A stretch of DNA of 64,000 bases from NCBI RefSeq assembly GCF_030247195.1, contig NC_080671.1:2632501-2696500 (forward strand), read 5' to 3'. The notes beneath the pieces are model-generated. The model worked only from the letters and a program-made list of their open reading frames with translations. It was not told the origin of the DNA and searched no databases. This document shows, piece by piece, positions 1 to 13,321 of this stretch (position 1 is its first letter; every line of letters starts with the position of its first letter). The DNA comes from Topomyia yanbarensis. Taxonomy: Eukaryota; Arthropoda; Insecta; Diptera; Culicidae. The position numbers were made by a program, and so were the translations under genes.

Positions 1-2244
1 TTTTTAAATAACTTCGTCCAATCAAATCATTGTAATTTTATTATAATTGTACAAACAGTATAATGTTTAATCAGTACAAACTAGCTCTATACGCGATAGT
101 TTATTTATTGCTTCACTGAAGATCTGTTCTTGCTCACGGGAGAAAAACCATTTCTTTAGCATATAGAAATATCAATTCGATTGCATATTTCCAATGCAAA
201 TTTCATTTATTTTAATTTATGCGTATCAACGGAAAGATTTTCCCTCGCACATTGGTTATGATTTTTTTGTTTTATGCAAAGAATTACTGTACTTTTCCGG
301 CTGACCTATCAACCACAGAACTATAACTTATTTCAACAAACGAAAACGATGAAGTAATAAACAGTATGTACAAACAATATAAACAGTATGTATGTATCAA
401 GCATAATCGCACCAACTGGTCTCCTAAAACTGATTGATTGAGTCCGTCACACGCCATTTGTCAACCGAAACTCATTATGTATTGCCAATTTTTATACCTG
501 TCTAAACGTGTCGCGGAGCGTACGGCAGGTTCGCTAGTGCTATGTTGGTCCAAGCGTGCCGTGGCGACCAGCGACTGTTTCGCTCGCGCGTAGTTTTTCG
601 CATGCCGGGTAACACAAAAAATCAAATATTTTAAAAACCTTATGTTTGCTCAAATTTTTTTTTCTTGGAATTGAAAGCTGATAAAATATGCAACATTTTA
701 CAACTTAAACGGTATGTATATCGCGAGAAGAAACCATTTTGAACTGCATTTTTTTGAAAAATTGTTTAAAAAGTAGTAGAAATAATTAACATTTGTTAAA
801 ACTTTTTCCGACATTTTCTAGACTAAACATTTGTTAATCCACCAGTGAAGTTTGGTGCAATTCGAAATTAAGCTTTGGCTGTAAAAAATATTATAATAAA
901 AAGGTGTATAAATTTTCAATTAACTAAAACTATTAGAAATATTTCGAATAATGACAATATATTTCACGAAGATGCTTAGGGGTACCTAAACAATAAAATT
1001 AAAACATGTTTTGCCAAATTCACCACTTTGTGAAAAATGGGTGGGCCACTTCAGAAATTTTTACTCACGAATCACACTATATAAAGTTGCTTTCTAAACG
1101 TAGGTAAATCGTCATTCGTGAAGGTTGCATTTGTTGTGGATTTGAATACTGTATATCGATGCTTTTTTTACATAGTCTTTTAATTACAAAGTTTATTCAG
1201 ATTTTCATGTAGATTACTCACAAAAATATCCGACTAGCGGGATTAGGAAATTTTGTTTACAATTTGAATCTTTTTTTTAAATTGGTCATTATTGGTGCAT
1301 TTTTTTTATTCATATAAGAATGCTATTTTTGAACCATTCACGAAGTTATTTTCAAGATATTCAACTATAAACTCCTAAGTTTATCTAAGATAAGTTTGGC
1401 TATTAAGAAGAGCGGAACAACTTAATTGCACTAAAGAAGAACTAGCTTAATTCGATCGCAAATTAAGCAATTTTAAGAGCAAAAAATTCTTTCATCCGTG
1501 GTGTTATGTCCATGTAATCAAAACCTCTAAGCTTAATTTTTGGTTTGCATTACACTGCTAGGAGGATTAATACAATAACTTCTAATTCGTATATCGTCCA
1601 AAAAACTGTAAGAACCCACTTTTACTACTCTTTGACATATAATAAGGCTTAAAACGTGCAAAATAATTTTGGCCAGGAATTTGGTCTAGTGCAGCGATCC
1701 ATACCATACAAAATCGGACAAGTCTCAAAAGTGGCCGGAATTTGATGAAAACTTCTCATTGGGGTAATTTTGTGGCGCTGAATTCAGTTTTTGCCGCAAA
1801 ATTTTGGCAATTAGGGTAGTTCGAAAATTCAACACTTACGAATATAAAGTGCACTATATCAGAAAATTGATTTTCAAAAAAAATTGGTGTAGCCAATTTT
1901 TATCAGAATACACATTTTTTCATTTGTTGACATTCCCTAAAGTTCTATTAAGTGCTATTGAATTTTCTTCTACTAATAATACGCGTACGGAAACGGTTGC
2001 TTGGAATCGGGACTCCCATGTATGTCGGGTACAAATATAACAAAGTTTTCGTTTCATTTTTATACTCTTGTGGAGGTCAGAATTACCGATATTTTTAGAA
2101 TTTCTAACGTAAATTAATACCTAGTACGTTACAAAGGAGGTTGACACTTTTCTGGTAAGCTTTTGATTTAAAAATAAAAATTTCATCTTCATATCACTAA
2201 ATGCGTCAGACATTATATTTACATTTCTTTGCAGATAGCGAGCC
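1..2244. other. AT-rich intergenic DNA, nothing recognised
   Basis: No open frame here resembles a known protein, and I found no paired terminal repeats. The few short open frames are AT-rich and look accidental. A GC-richer patch lies near 500-610 but has no coding signal I recognise. Confidence 0.5.
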
Positions 2245-2700
2245 TGGACAAGATGTAGAGCGAGTAAAGGCGCTATAAACTAGGTTCGTTAGCCAGAACA
2301 GGGCTAAATACTTCTGTCCCATCCCATCCCATCCCAGGAACCTAGGACCAAAAGAGTGTCATTAACCCTCTTAGCCAAGTCACTCCCAACGATTTATTCA
2401 ATCCCCATCAAATTGAAACGGTCGATACGGCTGTCCACGTTTCTTCCTTATTTAAGGTTTAAAATAGTTCGTTGATCAAATTCTTCATTAAATGAATAAT
2501 TTAATTTCCCTATAATTTTGAATCATCTTCACTTTGTACCCTGCACAGTTGGCCTGGCCGCTTAATGATTGTGTCACATATCATATGTACCACAAACATT
2601 AACACTGACAAGAAAAATTGTAGGCGGGCGTCTTTCCAGGATCCCTACATGTATTGGCTGTCTAGACTAGACCAGACTAGAAAAAAAAATATTGTGGGAT
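2245..2700 (+). mobile_element. LINE 3'-UTR-like repeat, copy 1
   Basis: This stretch matches 22790-23195 over several hundred bases at moderate divergence. Shared blocks include AGCGAGTAAAGGCGCT, the CCCATCCC run, TTAGCCAAGTCACTCCCAAC and TGAATAATTTAATT. The second copy ends in a short GAATA repeat and is flanked by a long target duplication, as a LINE 3' end would be. This copy probably belongs to the same LINE 3' untranslated region. No coding part of the element is visible beside it. Confidence 0.55.
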
Positions 2701-3089
2701 ATTTGAACAATAATAATAATTTAAAACAATTTCCCGGCGTTAGTTAGCCAAATTTATCGAGTGCGGAATTGCGGTGGTACTAATCCAGAGTATGCAATAG
2801 CTCCTCGCGAGAGCGTTTTACCACTGTTACCAATAACGTAACCCGTGTTTAAGAGCAAACATGCTGCTGACGTTATTCCAAACAGTTCAGAGCCCCTTCC
2901 AGAAACAGCTTTTCAACCTTCTGAACCTGCAACGTTATTTTGCCTATGTGGAAAACCTCGAATAATCGTTTCTTCCAGAACGCAATTTTCACCCGCGATT
3001 TCTCTTCGTTGCTCTAAAAATTTGTCTCATCACTGTAGGATCTCAGTAGTCCGTAGAAATTAGCAAGCCATACTTTATTGTAAGAATTA

Positions 3090-3325
3090 AGCGCGATTCA
3101 GACAATACATCAGCTTCCGTCAACGTCAACGGAACGTCACCGTTCCGTCAGGATAAGTTAAATACGTTTCTTTTGCGCCCGTTCACACGTGCCGTACGTC
3201 AAAACGTTCCGTGCCGTTGATGTTGTGCGTGAATGCCTCCATTTAACTGCATGTAACTTATCCTGACGGAATGGTGACGTTCCGTTGACGTTGACGGAAG
3301 CTGATGTATCGTCTGAGTCGTCCTT
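3090..3325. mobile_element. TA-flanked palindromic MITE, copy 1
   Basis: The two ends are inverted repeats of more than 60 bases. The left arm carries CATCAGCTTCCGTCAACGTC and the right arm reads as its reverse complement through GACGTTGACGGAAGCTGATG. The element is bounded by TA on both sides (3088-3089 and 3326-3327). A second, more decayed copy is at 12355-12579. It has no coding capacity. The TA target suggests mobilisation by a Tc1/mariner-type transposase, but a TTAA target cannot be excluded for this copy. Confidence 0.75.
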
Positions 3326-4164
3326 TAATGACAGGCAATACAATTTTCATACCTGTTACAACTATCGAGCAATCAACACGTGTTTTCATCCCTACATTTT
3401 GGCGACGACGGAAAATTAGAAGAAACAGAAACGATGGCTTGGTCAATGGTAAGTAAAAAGTTCATCGTTAACGAACCACATGATTAACCTCAAGGGGGAA
3501 AAGTACCCGATTCTTAGGGATGATTTCTAGTAATTTATTTATTTATTTATTTAATATAATTATATCCATCGGACTTTGCAGTCTAAATGGACAGATAGAG
3601 TTATAAATAGTTATAAATAACAATACATCTGATAAACTAAAGTAAAACAATATCACATCAAATAAAAACATCAAAGCACAGTAGAGCGGCTAATCTTATT
3701 GATGAAGCGACTGGACAACTCATTAAACTCAAAAAACTCTTCCACTGCGGTGAATGTGAATGTCGTTACGATGGTGTTTAGTGTACCTGCTCTTAGGGAT
3801 GAAGTACGCATAATAGATAATTCTATCGCGGAATTCGGAGTAATTAATGACTGCTAAAACCATACAAAGAGATATTTTGATACTAGAACCTCGAGTACAG
3901 GTGATGAGACCGCTTCGTTGAATGTTTAGAGGAAAATATGACCACGGTCAAAGAAGAGTGGTTGTGATTATTGAAAGTTGAAGAGGTCGAAGCTTCACAC
4001 TCTTACTTTAATAAGCCCTTTCTTGACCGGCGGCACTACTCCAGGCAAGACACCAACAGTTATGAAATCTGGTAACAATGCAGATTATAACGGAAGGTTG
4101 AGCGGAGAACTCAGAAATCTGTACTAATTAATCAGAGTGGATCATTTCGTTATACCAGAATGAT
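3326..4164. repeat. Spacer with TTTA microsatellite, possible minus-strand LINE tail
   Basis: A TTTA microsatellite lies at about 3533-3556. Read on the minus strand it is TAAA-rich and could be the 3' tail of a decayed LINE lying at about 3557-4000. I could not recognise reverse transcriptase motifs, so this is only a suggestion. Confidence 0.3.
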
Positions 4165-5205
4165 GTGATACTCATCAGAAAAATCGTTTTTCGTGACAGG
4201 TCATCCCGCCTTTTGTCGAGGATGCTGAGGGTCCGATGGGAAAAATGGCGTGAACATTTTGAAGCCTATTTGGCGTGGAAGGACGTAGAGGACCATGAAA
4301 GAAAGTTTAAATCTTTAATGTTGTTCGGTGTACCCTATCCGCAAGATCATTTTGAAGATTCAAACCGACGTTGAACACATTTTGGAAAATCGGTACAAAG
4401 TTGCAATGCAACTACTCGATGAATATTTTATGCCCCGGGTATCTAAAACATACGAATGGCAGAAGTTTCGCCAGATGCTTCAAGGATCGAACTAGAAACT
4501 TGACACTTTTGTCATTCGACTGAAGAAACAAGCGGGCTACTGTGATTTTGAAGATCAAACGGATAGTATGGTGGTAGACCAGGTGATTGCAACTACGAAA
4601 AATTCACATCTCCGACGAAAATGCTTGGAGAAGGACTATACACTGGAACAACTTTTAGCTATGGGTCGAACGCTGGAATCGGTTAATCTTCAACTTACCA
4701 CCTGGCAATCTGGAACTAGATCAAATCCGGAACCTGTAAAAGTTAAAACTGATTCAGTTGATGAATCTATTCTAAAAGTTAATACCCAGAGAAGGTACGA
4801 ACCCCGTCCACGATGTGATGGCCGTCTGCCCGGCAAAATCTGAAAAGTGTCGAAGTTGCGGAGTAACGACATTTTGTACGCTGTTGTTTCCTGAATAAGA
4901 ATAAGAAGAATGCAAGCCTAGTAGATGCCCCACAAATAAACAAGAAGAAGCGATATATTCGGGAAGTTCATGACACTACTGCCGAAACTGGATACGATGA
5001 TGAAGTTTTCGATCTATTCCATCTTGGAGGAAAACGTGCAGCCAAAATCGAAGTCTGAGGTATACCGTTGGCACTCGCAATTGATACGGGTGCTGAGCGA
5101 AAACGACTGGTGTATTCTAAAGCGTATTGGATTCGAAGCGTATAAAGTAAAGCGAGGCAGCAACAAGATCTTTAACTGTTATGGATCAAACAAACCGTTA
5201 ACCTA
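4165..5205 (+). pseudogene. Ty3/gypsy gag-protease relic
   Basis: This is a broken gag and protease region of a Ty3/gypsy-type LTR retrotransposon. The gag part can be followed across frames. It has a WxxWxxxFxAYL-type start near 4222, a QxLLDEYFMPR segment near 4404, and the family pattern LDTFVIRLKKQAGYCDF then LRRKCLEKDYTLEQLLAMG at 4500-4670. A decayed zinc knuckle (CRSCG) follows at about 4850. A protease active site, AIDTGAE, appears near 5070-5095 in another frame. Stops and frameshifts separate the pieces. No reverse transcriptase or integrase follows, so the relic is truncated after the protease. It is a fossil with no expected function. Confidence 0.75.
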
Positions 5206-8200
5206 ATTTACATAAGCATGCAATATGCAGTCCGACTAGCTAGCTTTGGTTTTTCCTTCTCACTTTCTCTGCGGTTAGGATAGTAATAAAATCTTAGAAA
5301 GCGGTACAAATGTAACCGCATACTTTGCGAGCCCTTACGGGACTGGACTAGGATTATATAGCAAGAATCCGTATTGTGGTTAAATACGTCAGTGTTGAAG
5401 AGGCAGGGGCAAATATATATATAAGTAAATAAATAGAAATTGCGCCCTTCTAAGGCCATAGGAAATCTACGCCGTATAACAGGAGAATAGGGAAAAACTT
5501 AAGGATTAAAAGGGACAAATTTTCCCGTAGCGATATATGAATCGCGCGGGCAACATGTAGCTTTAAGATAACGTATGTAAATATTTTCTGAATAAATTAA
5601 GTTCCAAGTTTCAAAGTTCTAAACTCCAGACATCCTCACTAGAAAGAAAAGCCCAACTCGGAAGCAGCACCAGCCCAAGGAAACAACACTAGGAAAGGTG
5701 TAGAGTGTCTAAATAAGAGTATTGTTCAACCACGGCCTCGCTCCGGTAAGCAAAGTGTTGGGAATTGTCCTCGTCGTTTCAAGCTGACACGACTTCATCT
5801 TAAAACAAGGAACTCGGATCGATATGCAAAAAAAAATATTAGTGCATTTTATTCAGACTAAACTATGAAATTAGAAATATTTTTAAAGATTATATTTACA
5901 ATGTTATTTTTAGCACGAATTATTATTTGATTAACAATTGAAACAAGGAGAAACACTATTAGGCTTATTATAAGGAAAGCAAAAGATATACACAAGAGGA
6001 ATTGATTTCAACATCAGAGTAGCAGAGACCGTAACAGGGAAAGTGAAGAGAGGGCGGACAATAGTGTTAGGAAAAAGAAGGAATTAAACTTGCCGCTTTT
6101 TGGCCAACGGAAGAACACTAGACAAGGAAGACATCATGAATCCGATCGCGGACTGCCCTCCTTGGATCCGCTGGGAACTCTTTTGTGCTCAGATTTTCAG
6201 GTAGCTGTTAGCATATCAACCAAATGAAAAGAGATAACTAAATTTGGCTATCTATCGTGTTTAAAAATCTGTATGAGAAAGATATATAGGGAGATCGAGG
6301 AAAGCTAGCAGATTCGTTTAACGGAGATCTGCCGCTAGGGCACTAGGCGCACGACCAGATAACATGTTTAATGTTGCGATAATACCATAAGCGCAGAGAC
6401 CACTCTCCACGACCCCGCTACACCTGAGATGCTCACCCAACGTATAATGACCCGAGATATCATCCAAATGAAGTCACGATCCTTGAACCAAGGCTTGTTT
6501 GTGCCTTTGGGATTCCTGAACTTCCATTGTTCCACGAAATTTGCCAATTTTCGAGCGTCCTCTGATAAGAAATACCGAAAAACTCGCTGAAGCTACACGA
6601 TCTTTCATGAATATCACTTTCTAGTGCCTAACTGTTCGCCTTTTCTCATTACCATTCTAATATAAGTGTCAGCCTTCTCATCACTCGGAATGGAGCAATG
6701 CAAAAGAATGTAAACTAAGCTAATATGATATGATTTTTCAGATAAAGAACTAAGGAACTCCCATGTCATCATCGAATGGAGAGCACTCTTGAAAGTGTAA
6801 TGATGTGGACATGGTCGTTGATGGGTAAATATAAAAATATCAGTTTTGTGGGTAGAATGTATGCAGCACAGCCTCTTTTATGATCACCCCCACCACTACT
6901 GTCATAATAATTAGCATAGAAGCGATTTATAGCTGGCATCATGTAACGAACACTACAGTAATATGCGCACTTTAATTCTTAGCGTGAGCTGTCAGATAAA
7001 TTAGTGTTATCATTTCGTTTAAATAAAGTATTATCATTTTATCGCGAAACATCAATTGTTTGAGTATAGATCTATATGGAATGCTGTTGTCGCCGAAAAA
7101 GGATTCTTGGTTCCGTGTATTCCGATCAACGGTTGACAAGAATACACAAGGTAGAGCCTAGCCACCAGATGAAACATTATTTTTCTCGTTAATTCGTCGA
7201 CAAACCGGTGCCAATAACCGCGTTTTCGGCATTCATTAAGTTTTTTATTTTCAAACGTTGCATACATTCTGAAAAAAAATCGGGCAATCCGATATTCAAC
7301 ACGTCCGACATTCAAAAGGACCTTTTCGCGTACAATTCTGAGTGCTCTCTACCCACCACGAAGTGGGAGACCGTCCACTGCTGTTTGCGCCGGATCTCGT
7401 TTCGTCTGACCTTTAATCGCAGTGTCGATAATCAAGCCAGTTGAAACCTTGTATGTTTCCACCGGGAGAATTTCTTGTTTTGATTCGATTGTTTCGGAAA
7501 TAGTGGACTTGTAGCTGTTCCAATCAATAGGCATACTAATTGAGGTCGAGTACAATGATAAATCCAATACGCTTGGCCGCGGTGGTGGAGTAGTCATGAG
7601 CATATTGAAATTGTCGCCAATATCTAGCAGTAAGATAGATCAGTTATCAACGTGAAGACAATCCTATGGCATACCGCGGGAGTTGAAGTCTTCTTGAACC
7701 AACTGAGGTGCGATGTATACGGGAACTTGACAACTCGGACTTGACAACTTCAATATCCAGCACCGAGGGTTAATTCGGCCCTGGCGTATAATGTCAAATT
7801 GTGGAAGATATACGTAGGAAGTTAATTAAATACTTTGTGTTAAGCCTAGAAAAATTATGGGAGTGAAATATAGGGCCACTTGGGGCTTTTGATGTCCCAT
7901 GGGGAAATTCCTGTTAGTTTCCGAGCCTCTTACTTCGGTTTTGTAATAGCACCCATCAAAGGACACTCTCAGGCCTTTACGAGGCAGCTTAGCTTCTTTT
8001 TTTGGAAATTTATAGGCACATTAGAACATGTTCCCTCAATGGGATTGTCAGACTCTCGCTCTTTAGTGGACAATGGAGTGTAGAAATTAGTCGTGGTTTC
8101 TACGTTTCTAAATTGGGTAGCTGTATGACCCAATTGTTCGCAATAACATGCCCCCCAATAACATGCCGCATTGCTTGCAAACCAACTAAACTTGCAACTG

Positions 8201-8670
8201 CCTGAAACAAAGGATTCTTGAAGGAGCCAACCCCATATTTCGCAATTAAGACCCCTGTTGGAGACTACATCATCAATCTCTACTTCCCAGGCGGGTACGT
8301 AGACAAGATGCTTCTTCGTACACGGCCGAGTGTTGTGTAGTTAGTTTACGCGATATATCGATGATGTTAAATGGGTTATATTCGGTTCGGAAGTAGACCT
8401 TCTAATAGCCTGTTGTATTAGATGAATATAATTTATATCGAAAAGGTTTATCGGCATTATTTTGCCATCGGATAAATGTTCAAATCGATCTCCATCGAGC
8501 CAGAAGAGCTGTCTGTTGTCGGAGATACCTTGCCATTAGTCAACACTAGCATGCGGGCTTCAGTACCCACTCAAAGAAAGTTTTATCGAAGTGAATACAT
8601 TTGTAATATCAGTAATCAACAAACACATTTTCACTGAGCCGTCGGTCACACAGCTCGTACATGTCACTCA
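5206..8670. other. Intergenic, no gene recognised
   Basis: Only short accidental open frames are present. The piece at about 5460-5640 (GC-rich start, then a TATGTAAATATTTTCTGAAT-like AT run) has the look of an LTR end, which would fit the gag relic just upstream. No paired LTR was found. Everything from 5700 to 8670 is unexplained. Confidence 0.4.
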
Positions 8671-8889
8671 TTTTACAGCAAAAAGCTTGTAAAAAAACAT
8701 AGAAGTGCATTGGTTTTCCGTTTGAAGAAACTGTAATTTTCAATCAACGTGTAGAATTACAATAAAATACGTCGAAGAAAGCACGACAAGTCGTGTGGAT
8801 TTTTGGTGAAACTTAATTTTACATTTATATTCATGCTCCAAATATGTGCATGAAAATAAACTTAAAATTACAAAATATTTTTTTCTGTG
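8671..8889 (+). mobile_element. Short AT-rich interspersed repeat, copy 1
   Basis: About 220 bp running from TTTTACAGCA to ATATTTTTTTCTGTG. The same unit lies inverted at 18542-18762. Shared blocks include TTTTCATGCACATATTTGGA (as read in the second copy) and ACACGTTGATTGGAAATTAC with small changes. It has no coding capacity. A MITE is more likely than a SINE because I see no box A or box B. Confidence 0.65.
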
Positions 8890-8920
8890 AACTTTCGTCA
8901 CCACAAGTAGAAATCACTTC

Positions 8921-8963
8921 CAACCTTACTACCCACTCGGGAAAAAAGTGTTTCGCCGGCCCT
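8921..8963. mobile_element. Right end of a hAT-type MITE
   Basis: TACCCACTCGGG followed by AAGTGTTTCGCCGGCCCTG matches the right end of the complete element at 47516-47752. No left end was found within a few hundred bases, so this is a truncated remnant. Confidence 0.5.
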
Positions 8964-9124
8964 GAAAATGAGGAAGATAGCTCCATGAACATTGATTTGA
9001 TCTGATGAAAAAGTATGAGAATGGCAACACGTAATATATATTTTTGAAATTCATTCAAATGTTACATTGCTCAGACAAGCAATGGTTAATACATATATTT
9101 CGCATTTTACTACAACATGAGTTT

Positions 9125-9237
9125 AATACTACGTTTACACTACAGAGTTAAAACACGTTATAATATTTGGAAACAAGAAAAACATCATCAAGATAGCGTT
9201 AAAACGTGTTTTAACTCGTAGTGTGAACGTAGTATAA
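9125..9237. mobile_element. 113-bp palindromic MITE
   Basis: The ends are inverted repeats: TACTACGTTTACACTAC on the left and its reverse complement, with one change, on the right (GTAGTGTGAACGTAGTA). The repeats continue inward through GAGTTAAAACACGTT. The flanks suggest a 2-3 base TA-rich target. It is non-coding. Confidence 0.7.
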
Positions 9238-9240
9238 TGT

Positions 9241-11984
9241 AAATAGACTATTTTCCCATGTTTGAAAGAATCTATGAAGATAGACTATTCCTATGATTCC
9301 TATTCACTTCGCCGATGAATCTGCTGACACTGGGTAACTTTGTACTTGAATAATTGACAAATGGTCTATATGACCACTTTCGCAACACCATAATATACTT
9401 ACAAATGGAAATAAAGTGTGTTAAGTGATACGGGAAAGGTTCCATCTCAGTGACAAGTGAATCGAATCGCTTTTTCAAGAAGAGAGTTAAAAGTAATTTT
9501 ATTAAAAAAGGCAACATTGTATACTCCCGCGGAAACTGTCACCAAGCACTATCATCACGTGTTAAGATACGAACGATTGTACCCAAACGATTGGGACAAA
9601 GAGGCTACGACCGGGGGATCGGTTTACACACGGATGCCGGCATTAGCCTAATTGATTTACGGCGCTGGTACTTTGTCCACTTAGCCGACCGGTCATAATC
9701 TAATAGAGCTAGTATCGTTGTTTATCCCCTGCTTCATCCGAGATTTATATTGCATAAGCAGCATCCACCGCCACGGCGGACGCTGCATGGTAGACTGGAA
9801 GTACGAAATTCGTATAAGCAATTGAGCATGGCCTCCACCGGGTGCGCAATATGCTTGTCGATTACAGTGCAGTACTCTAAACTGCACGCTTTAACACCTA
9901 CGGGCATTTTGTGCTTTGCACAGTGACAGATCAGTCTTATCGCCTACTGCTGGCAGCCAAACGAAGCATTTATGTATCTATCTGCTCACACATAAAAACA
10001 GCAACATAGTAATCCGTGTTAACTCTTAATTGAGGTGATCTTGATCCCAAATCGTCGTGTGTGAGTAGGAAATTGCAGGGGGGCACTGTATCGTACTACC
10101 AGTGACCACGTGTTTGCGTATATGATTCATTCTATGTGGTAAAATTGATTGGGATCCTCCGATATTGAGGTATAATCGGAACTTATCCCAATAAACAAAC
10201 AATGAAGCGTTTGGAATTGGCCAAATACAGTAGAATAAAATGACAGGGGGTAACCTCACGTTGTGTCGTGTCTTTTGGAACCTCGTGATTTCTCGTTCAT
10301 TTTCCGAAGTTTTAAGATATGTGGAAGCCAGGAACGCACGCTTGTTGCTAGGCACCGACGCACTTGTTTACATTGAGAAAAAATGGAATTCGAAGTAGAA
10401 ATTCAAACGCACAAATGAGAGTTTTCGGACTTCGGTCATCTGCACATTGGTAGAAAATTTGAAGTTTAGTTAGTAAACGATTAAAGTTTCGCAGGTGATT
10501 GTGATTAAAGCGCATTTGAAAAAAATGTTCTGAAAATGAGAAGAAGAAAAATAAGAGTGTTTCGGAAAGAAACCCCAAGTGAAGAGGGGTAATATTTTCG
10601 CACAAAATAAGAGCTACAGATGGAATTCCTCCAAATACTCGGGTTGATTGTATAGGAAAATGTTCTAGCTTCCTCAAGTAGCACTTTCGTGGTACACCGG
10701 CAAGGTTAGTGTACATATTGAAAAACGTATTTTTATATTTGCTCATGTCAGATACATGGTTAGGCAGGGGAGAGGGGTGTGTGCAGCGTAGGAGCTATAT
10801 TGTGGCTCGCATGTCTAATGTCCTTAAGAAAAAGTAGTGTATCAATTTTCATGCCAAAGAGTGACAAGTCTGTCTTTACATAGTAGGCGAGCGCTCGTCT
10901 GTGACAGGTCGCTTTTTCTTTCACTCTCGGTTTTGTCCCGTACGTTCTAACAGAAAAAAGTACGTTTTCTCATACTGTTATATTGCTTTATCAGTGATCC
11001 ATTGTACCTGAACAATTTTGTTGTAGTTTGCCCCAAGGAATTACCGGATCGATTCCTACCGTTACTCACAGAAGAGCAAGAAGTTAAAAGCAAATACAAA
11101 TTAAATACGCCAAGGTCCCATACAAAAGGGTCATCATTTTTTGACTCACTGAAAACTAGATTTAAAGAACCCTATGCATGAGTTTAGCATGACAGGCAAC
11201 AAATACGAAAAAATAATACGAAATGGCAACGCGTTTTGATAGATCTGATCAAAGCATGTTGTGCTTAAACGTTTTTTCACATTTGTTTGTTTTCGTAATT
11301 AATTTTTTTTGCATGTCATGTCGCCGTTTTCCGGAATAGATTACATTGTGGACTCAGTCAAACGAAGTAAGGTAACGTTTTTATACTTGGGAAGTTCAGC
11401 TTCTCTTTCGGTTTTTTTTTTAATTTATCACTATTTTAAAAACTTTTTTATCCTTACTGCAGGTGGAAAGAGAATTGAAGTATTTTGAATAAAATGAGTT
11501 GAAGGAAGTTCACCACGAAAACCAATGTCATACCATAGCATAAGCAATTTGGTCAGAGTCCCAGCTTCTCTCGGTGAATTATTTTATTTTCATGGATATT
11601 TAGCGGAAAACCTGCAAAATCTGCAATGGAAGGAAATGAAGACTTCTAACCTGCAACAGGCGCTCTTAATTCATCCTTACACTAGTATGATCCACTCGCT
11701 TTGTTCAATATTTTGAAAAAGAAAATGCCTTAGGAATTTTGGTAAAATAAGACATTAAATACAGAAATAGTCCTATTTCCGATTGTTCGAAGTTGCAGCT
11801 CAAGTCGATCGACAGCAACACCATAGACTGCAAACTTAGGAAAAAAGCTTTAGCGTAAGAGGAAGCTCTGTATCAAATCTGCAGTAGAAAAATCACCCCG
11901 TTGATTCTTTTCTGCGAGCAATTTGTGTCTCCTGTTCCACAACGGTCCATCAGGCAAGAATTTCAAATACTGCCTATACCACCC
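9241..11984. other. Intergenic, no gene recognised
   Basis: The open frames here, including a 132-codon one at 10348-10746 on the minus strand, show no recognisable domain and have AT-driven composition. I see no paired terminal repeats. Confidence 0.4.
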
Positions 11985-12110
11985 ATTACTTTTTGCCTTT
12001 CTCATATAGAAAAGATATGCAATCACTCTGAAAATCGTCAACCTCATCCCGGCCCGGAAGGCCTGTGTCATATACATCATATAACTATTTTTCGCGTGAT
12101 CATCATCATG
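11985..12110 (+). repeat. Common culicine short repeat, fragment
   Basis: It holds the blocks TTTGCCTTTCTCATATAGAA, GATATGCAATCACTCTGAAA and CCCGGCCCGGAAGGCC, in the order seen in a short repeat I know as very common in Aedes. A related copy lies in the opposite orientation at about 43925-44105. The naming rests on memory of the family. Confidence 0.55.
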
Positions 12111-12354
12111 CATTTCAGCGCCGACCGATTCGTTTAAGTTATTTGAGACTGAATATCGCCAAGGGTTCTGATATGATTATCGAAAATTTGATGAGTTTCG
12201 CATTCCATTTCGCAGGCTAAGTCACGCGATTTACTCGACATAATGCAGGGAAAAATCTTTGTTTTACTATTTGTGTTTTATTAAACACGTACTCTCGATA
12301 GAGGGTCTCTAAGCAAACTAAGAATGACCGTAACGTCTATTATACTCCAAGGTA

Positions 12355-12579
12355 AGGACGATTCAGACGATACACCAGCTTCCGTCAACGTCAACGGAAC
12401 GTCACCGTTCCGTCAGGATGAGTTTAGTACTTTTCTCTTGTGCCCGTTCACACGTGCCGTACGTCAAAATGTTCCGTGCCGTTGATGTTGTGTGTGAATG
12501 CTTCCATTTAACTGCATGTGACTAATCTTTACGTTCCGTACCGGTGACAAAAGCCTGATGTATCGTGTGAATCGTACTT
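12355..12579. mobile_element. TA-flanked palindromic MITE, copy 2
   Basis: This is the second copy of the 3090-3325 family. It is bounded by TA at 12353-12354 and 12580-12581. The left arm is well kept, but the right arm has lost part of its inner inverted repeat, so this copy is more decayed. Confidence 0.7.
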
Positions 12580-13190
12580 TAGAATCAAAACCCTTCCATT
12601 TTTTTCAGTCAGGCACGTTAACGTTAGAGTGAAGGTCGGATTAGAGGGTCAAGTAGGGCTCTTTTTATCAGTAGTAATAATGTTTGGATTATTTTAGCCA
12701 GAAAGAATATTGGAGTAATTAATTATGTTAAGCTAAAGGACACAATTGTACAACCATCTTAACAATATCGATCGATATACTAGAGGGACTGATTGAATTT
12801 TATTAAGACTAGGGGAGTCAAAAATAAGAGCTATTTATTTGAGCTGTAGTACAGTTGGGCATTTTTAACAATAGTATTGCATTTACCAATTATAACCAGA
12901 AAAAGCAGGGAAGGCAAATATGCTTCTGGAAGCTATTTAAGAGCGATGGGGGGGGGGGGAACTTTTACATCTGGATAATAAAGACAGCGGAGTGAGGGTG
13001 AACAATGATGACAAAGAGAAATATGTTTCAGTTTCGGTCAAACGGGAGATCAGCGTCATCGATTACAGACTCGAACGGCCTTCAGGAGACATAAACTGAG
13101 ACGCAGGATGGTCCTCCTCTAAACGGCAACCTTTGCAGCTTTGTTGATAAGTACTGGGGAAATCTCGTGCTCAATTGCCACATGAATTTT

Positions 13191-13321
13191 ATTGGCGTTT
13201 TCGTTTTTTCCTGGTGCTACACCGGTGTAGTTCAAAAAAAGAGACAGACTGATTACACCTAAATTTGAATGAGGGTAGCATCGACTACACCGGTGTAATG
13301 CATGGTCAAAAACGTCGTATT
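13191..13321. mobile_element. Short TIR element with CTACACCGGTGTAG motif
   Basis: Inverted ends begin GGCGTTTTCGTTTTTTCC on the left and ACGACGTTTTTGACC on the right (reverse complement). Each is followed by the self-complementary block ACACCGGTGTA. A related fragment, GGCATTTTCGTTTTTGAC plus CTACACTGGTGTAG, sits at about 31298-31345. Exact ends are uncertain. Confidence 0.5.

Noticed and set aside
10348..10746. 132-codon minus frame
   Set aside because: No recognisable domain. Its Phe- and Leu-rich text is typical of AT-rich chance frames.
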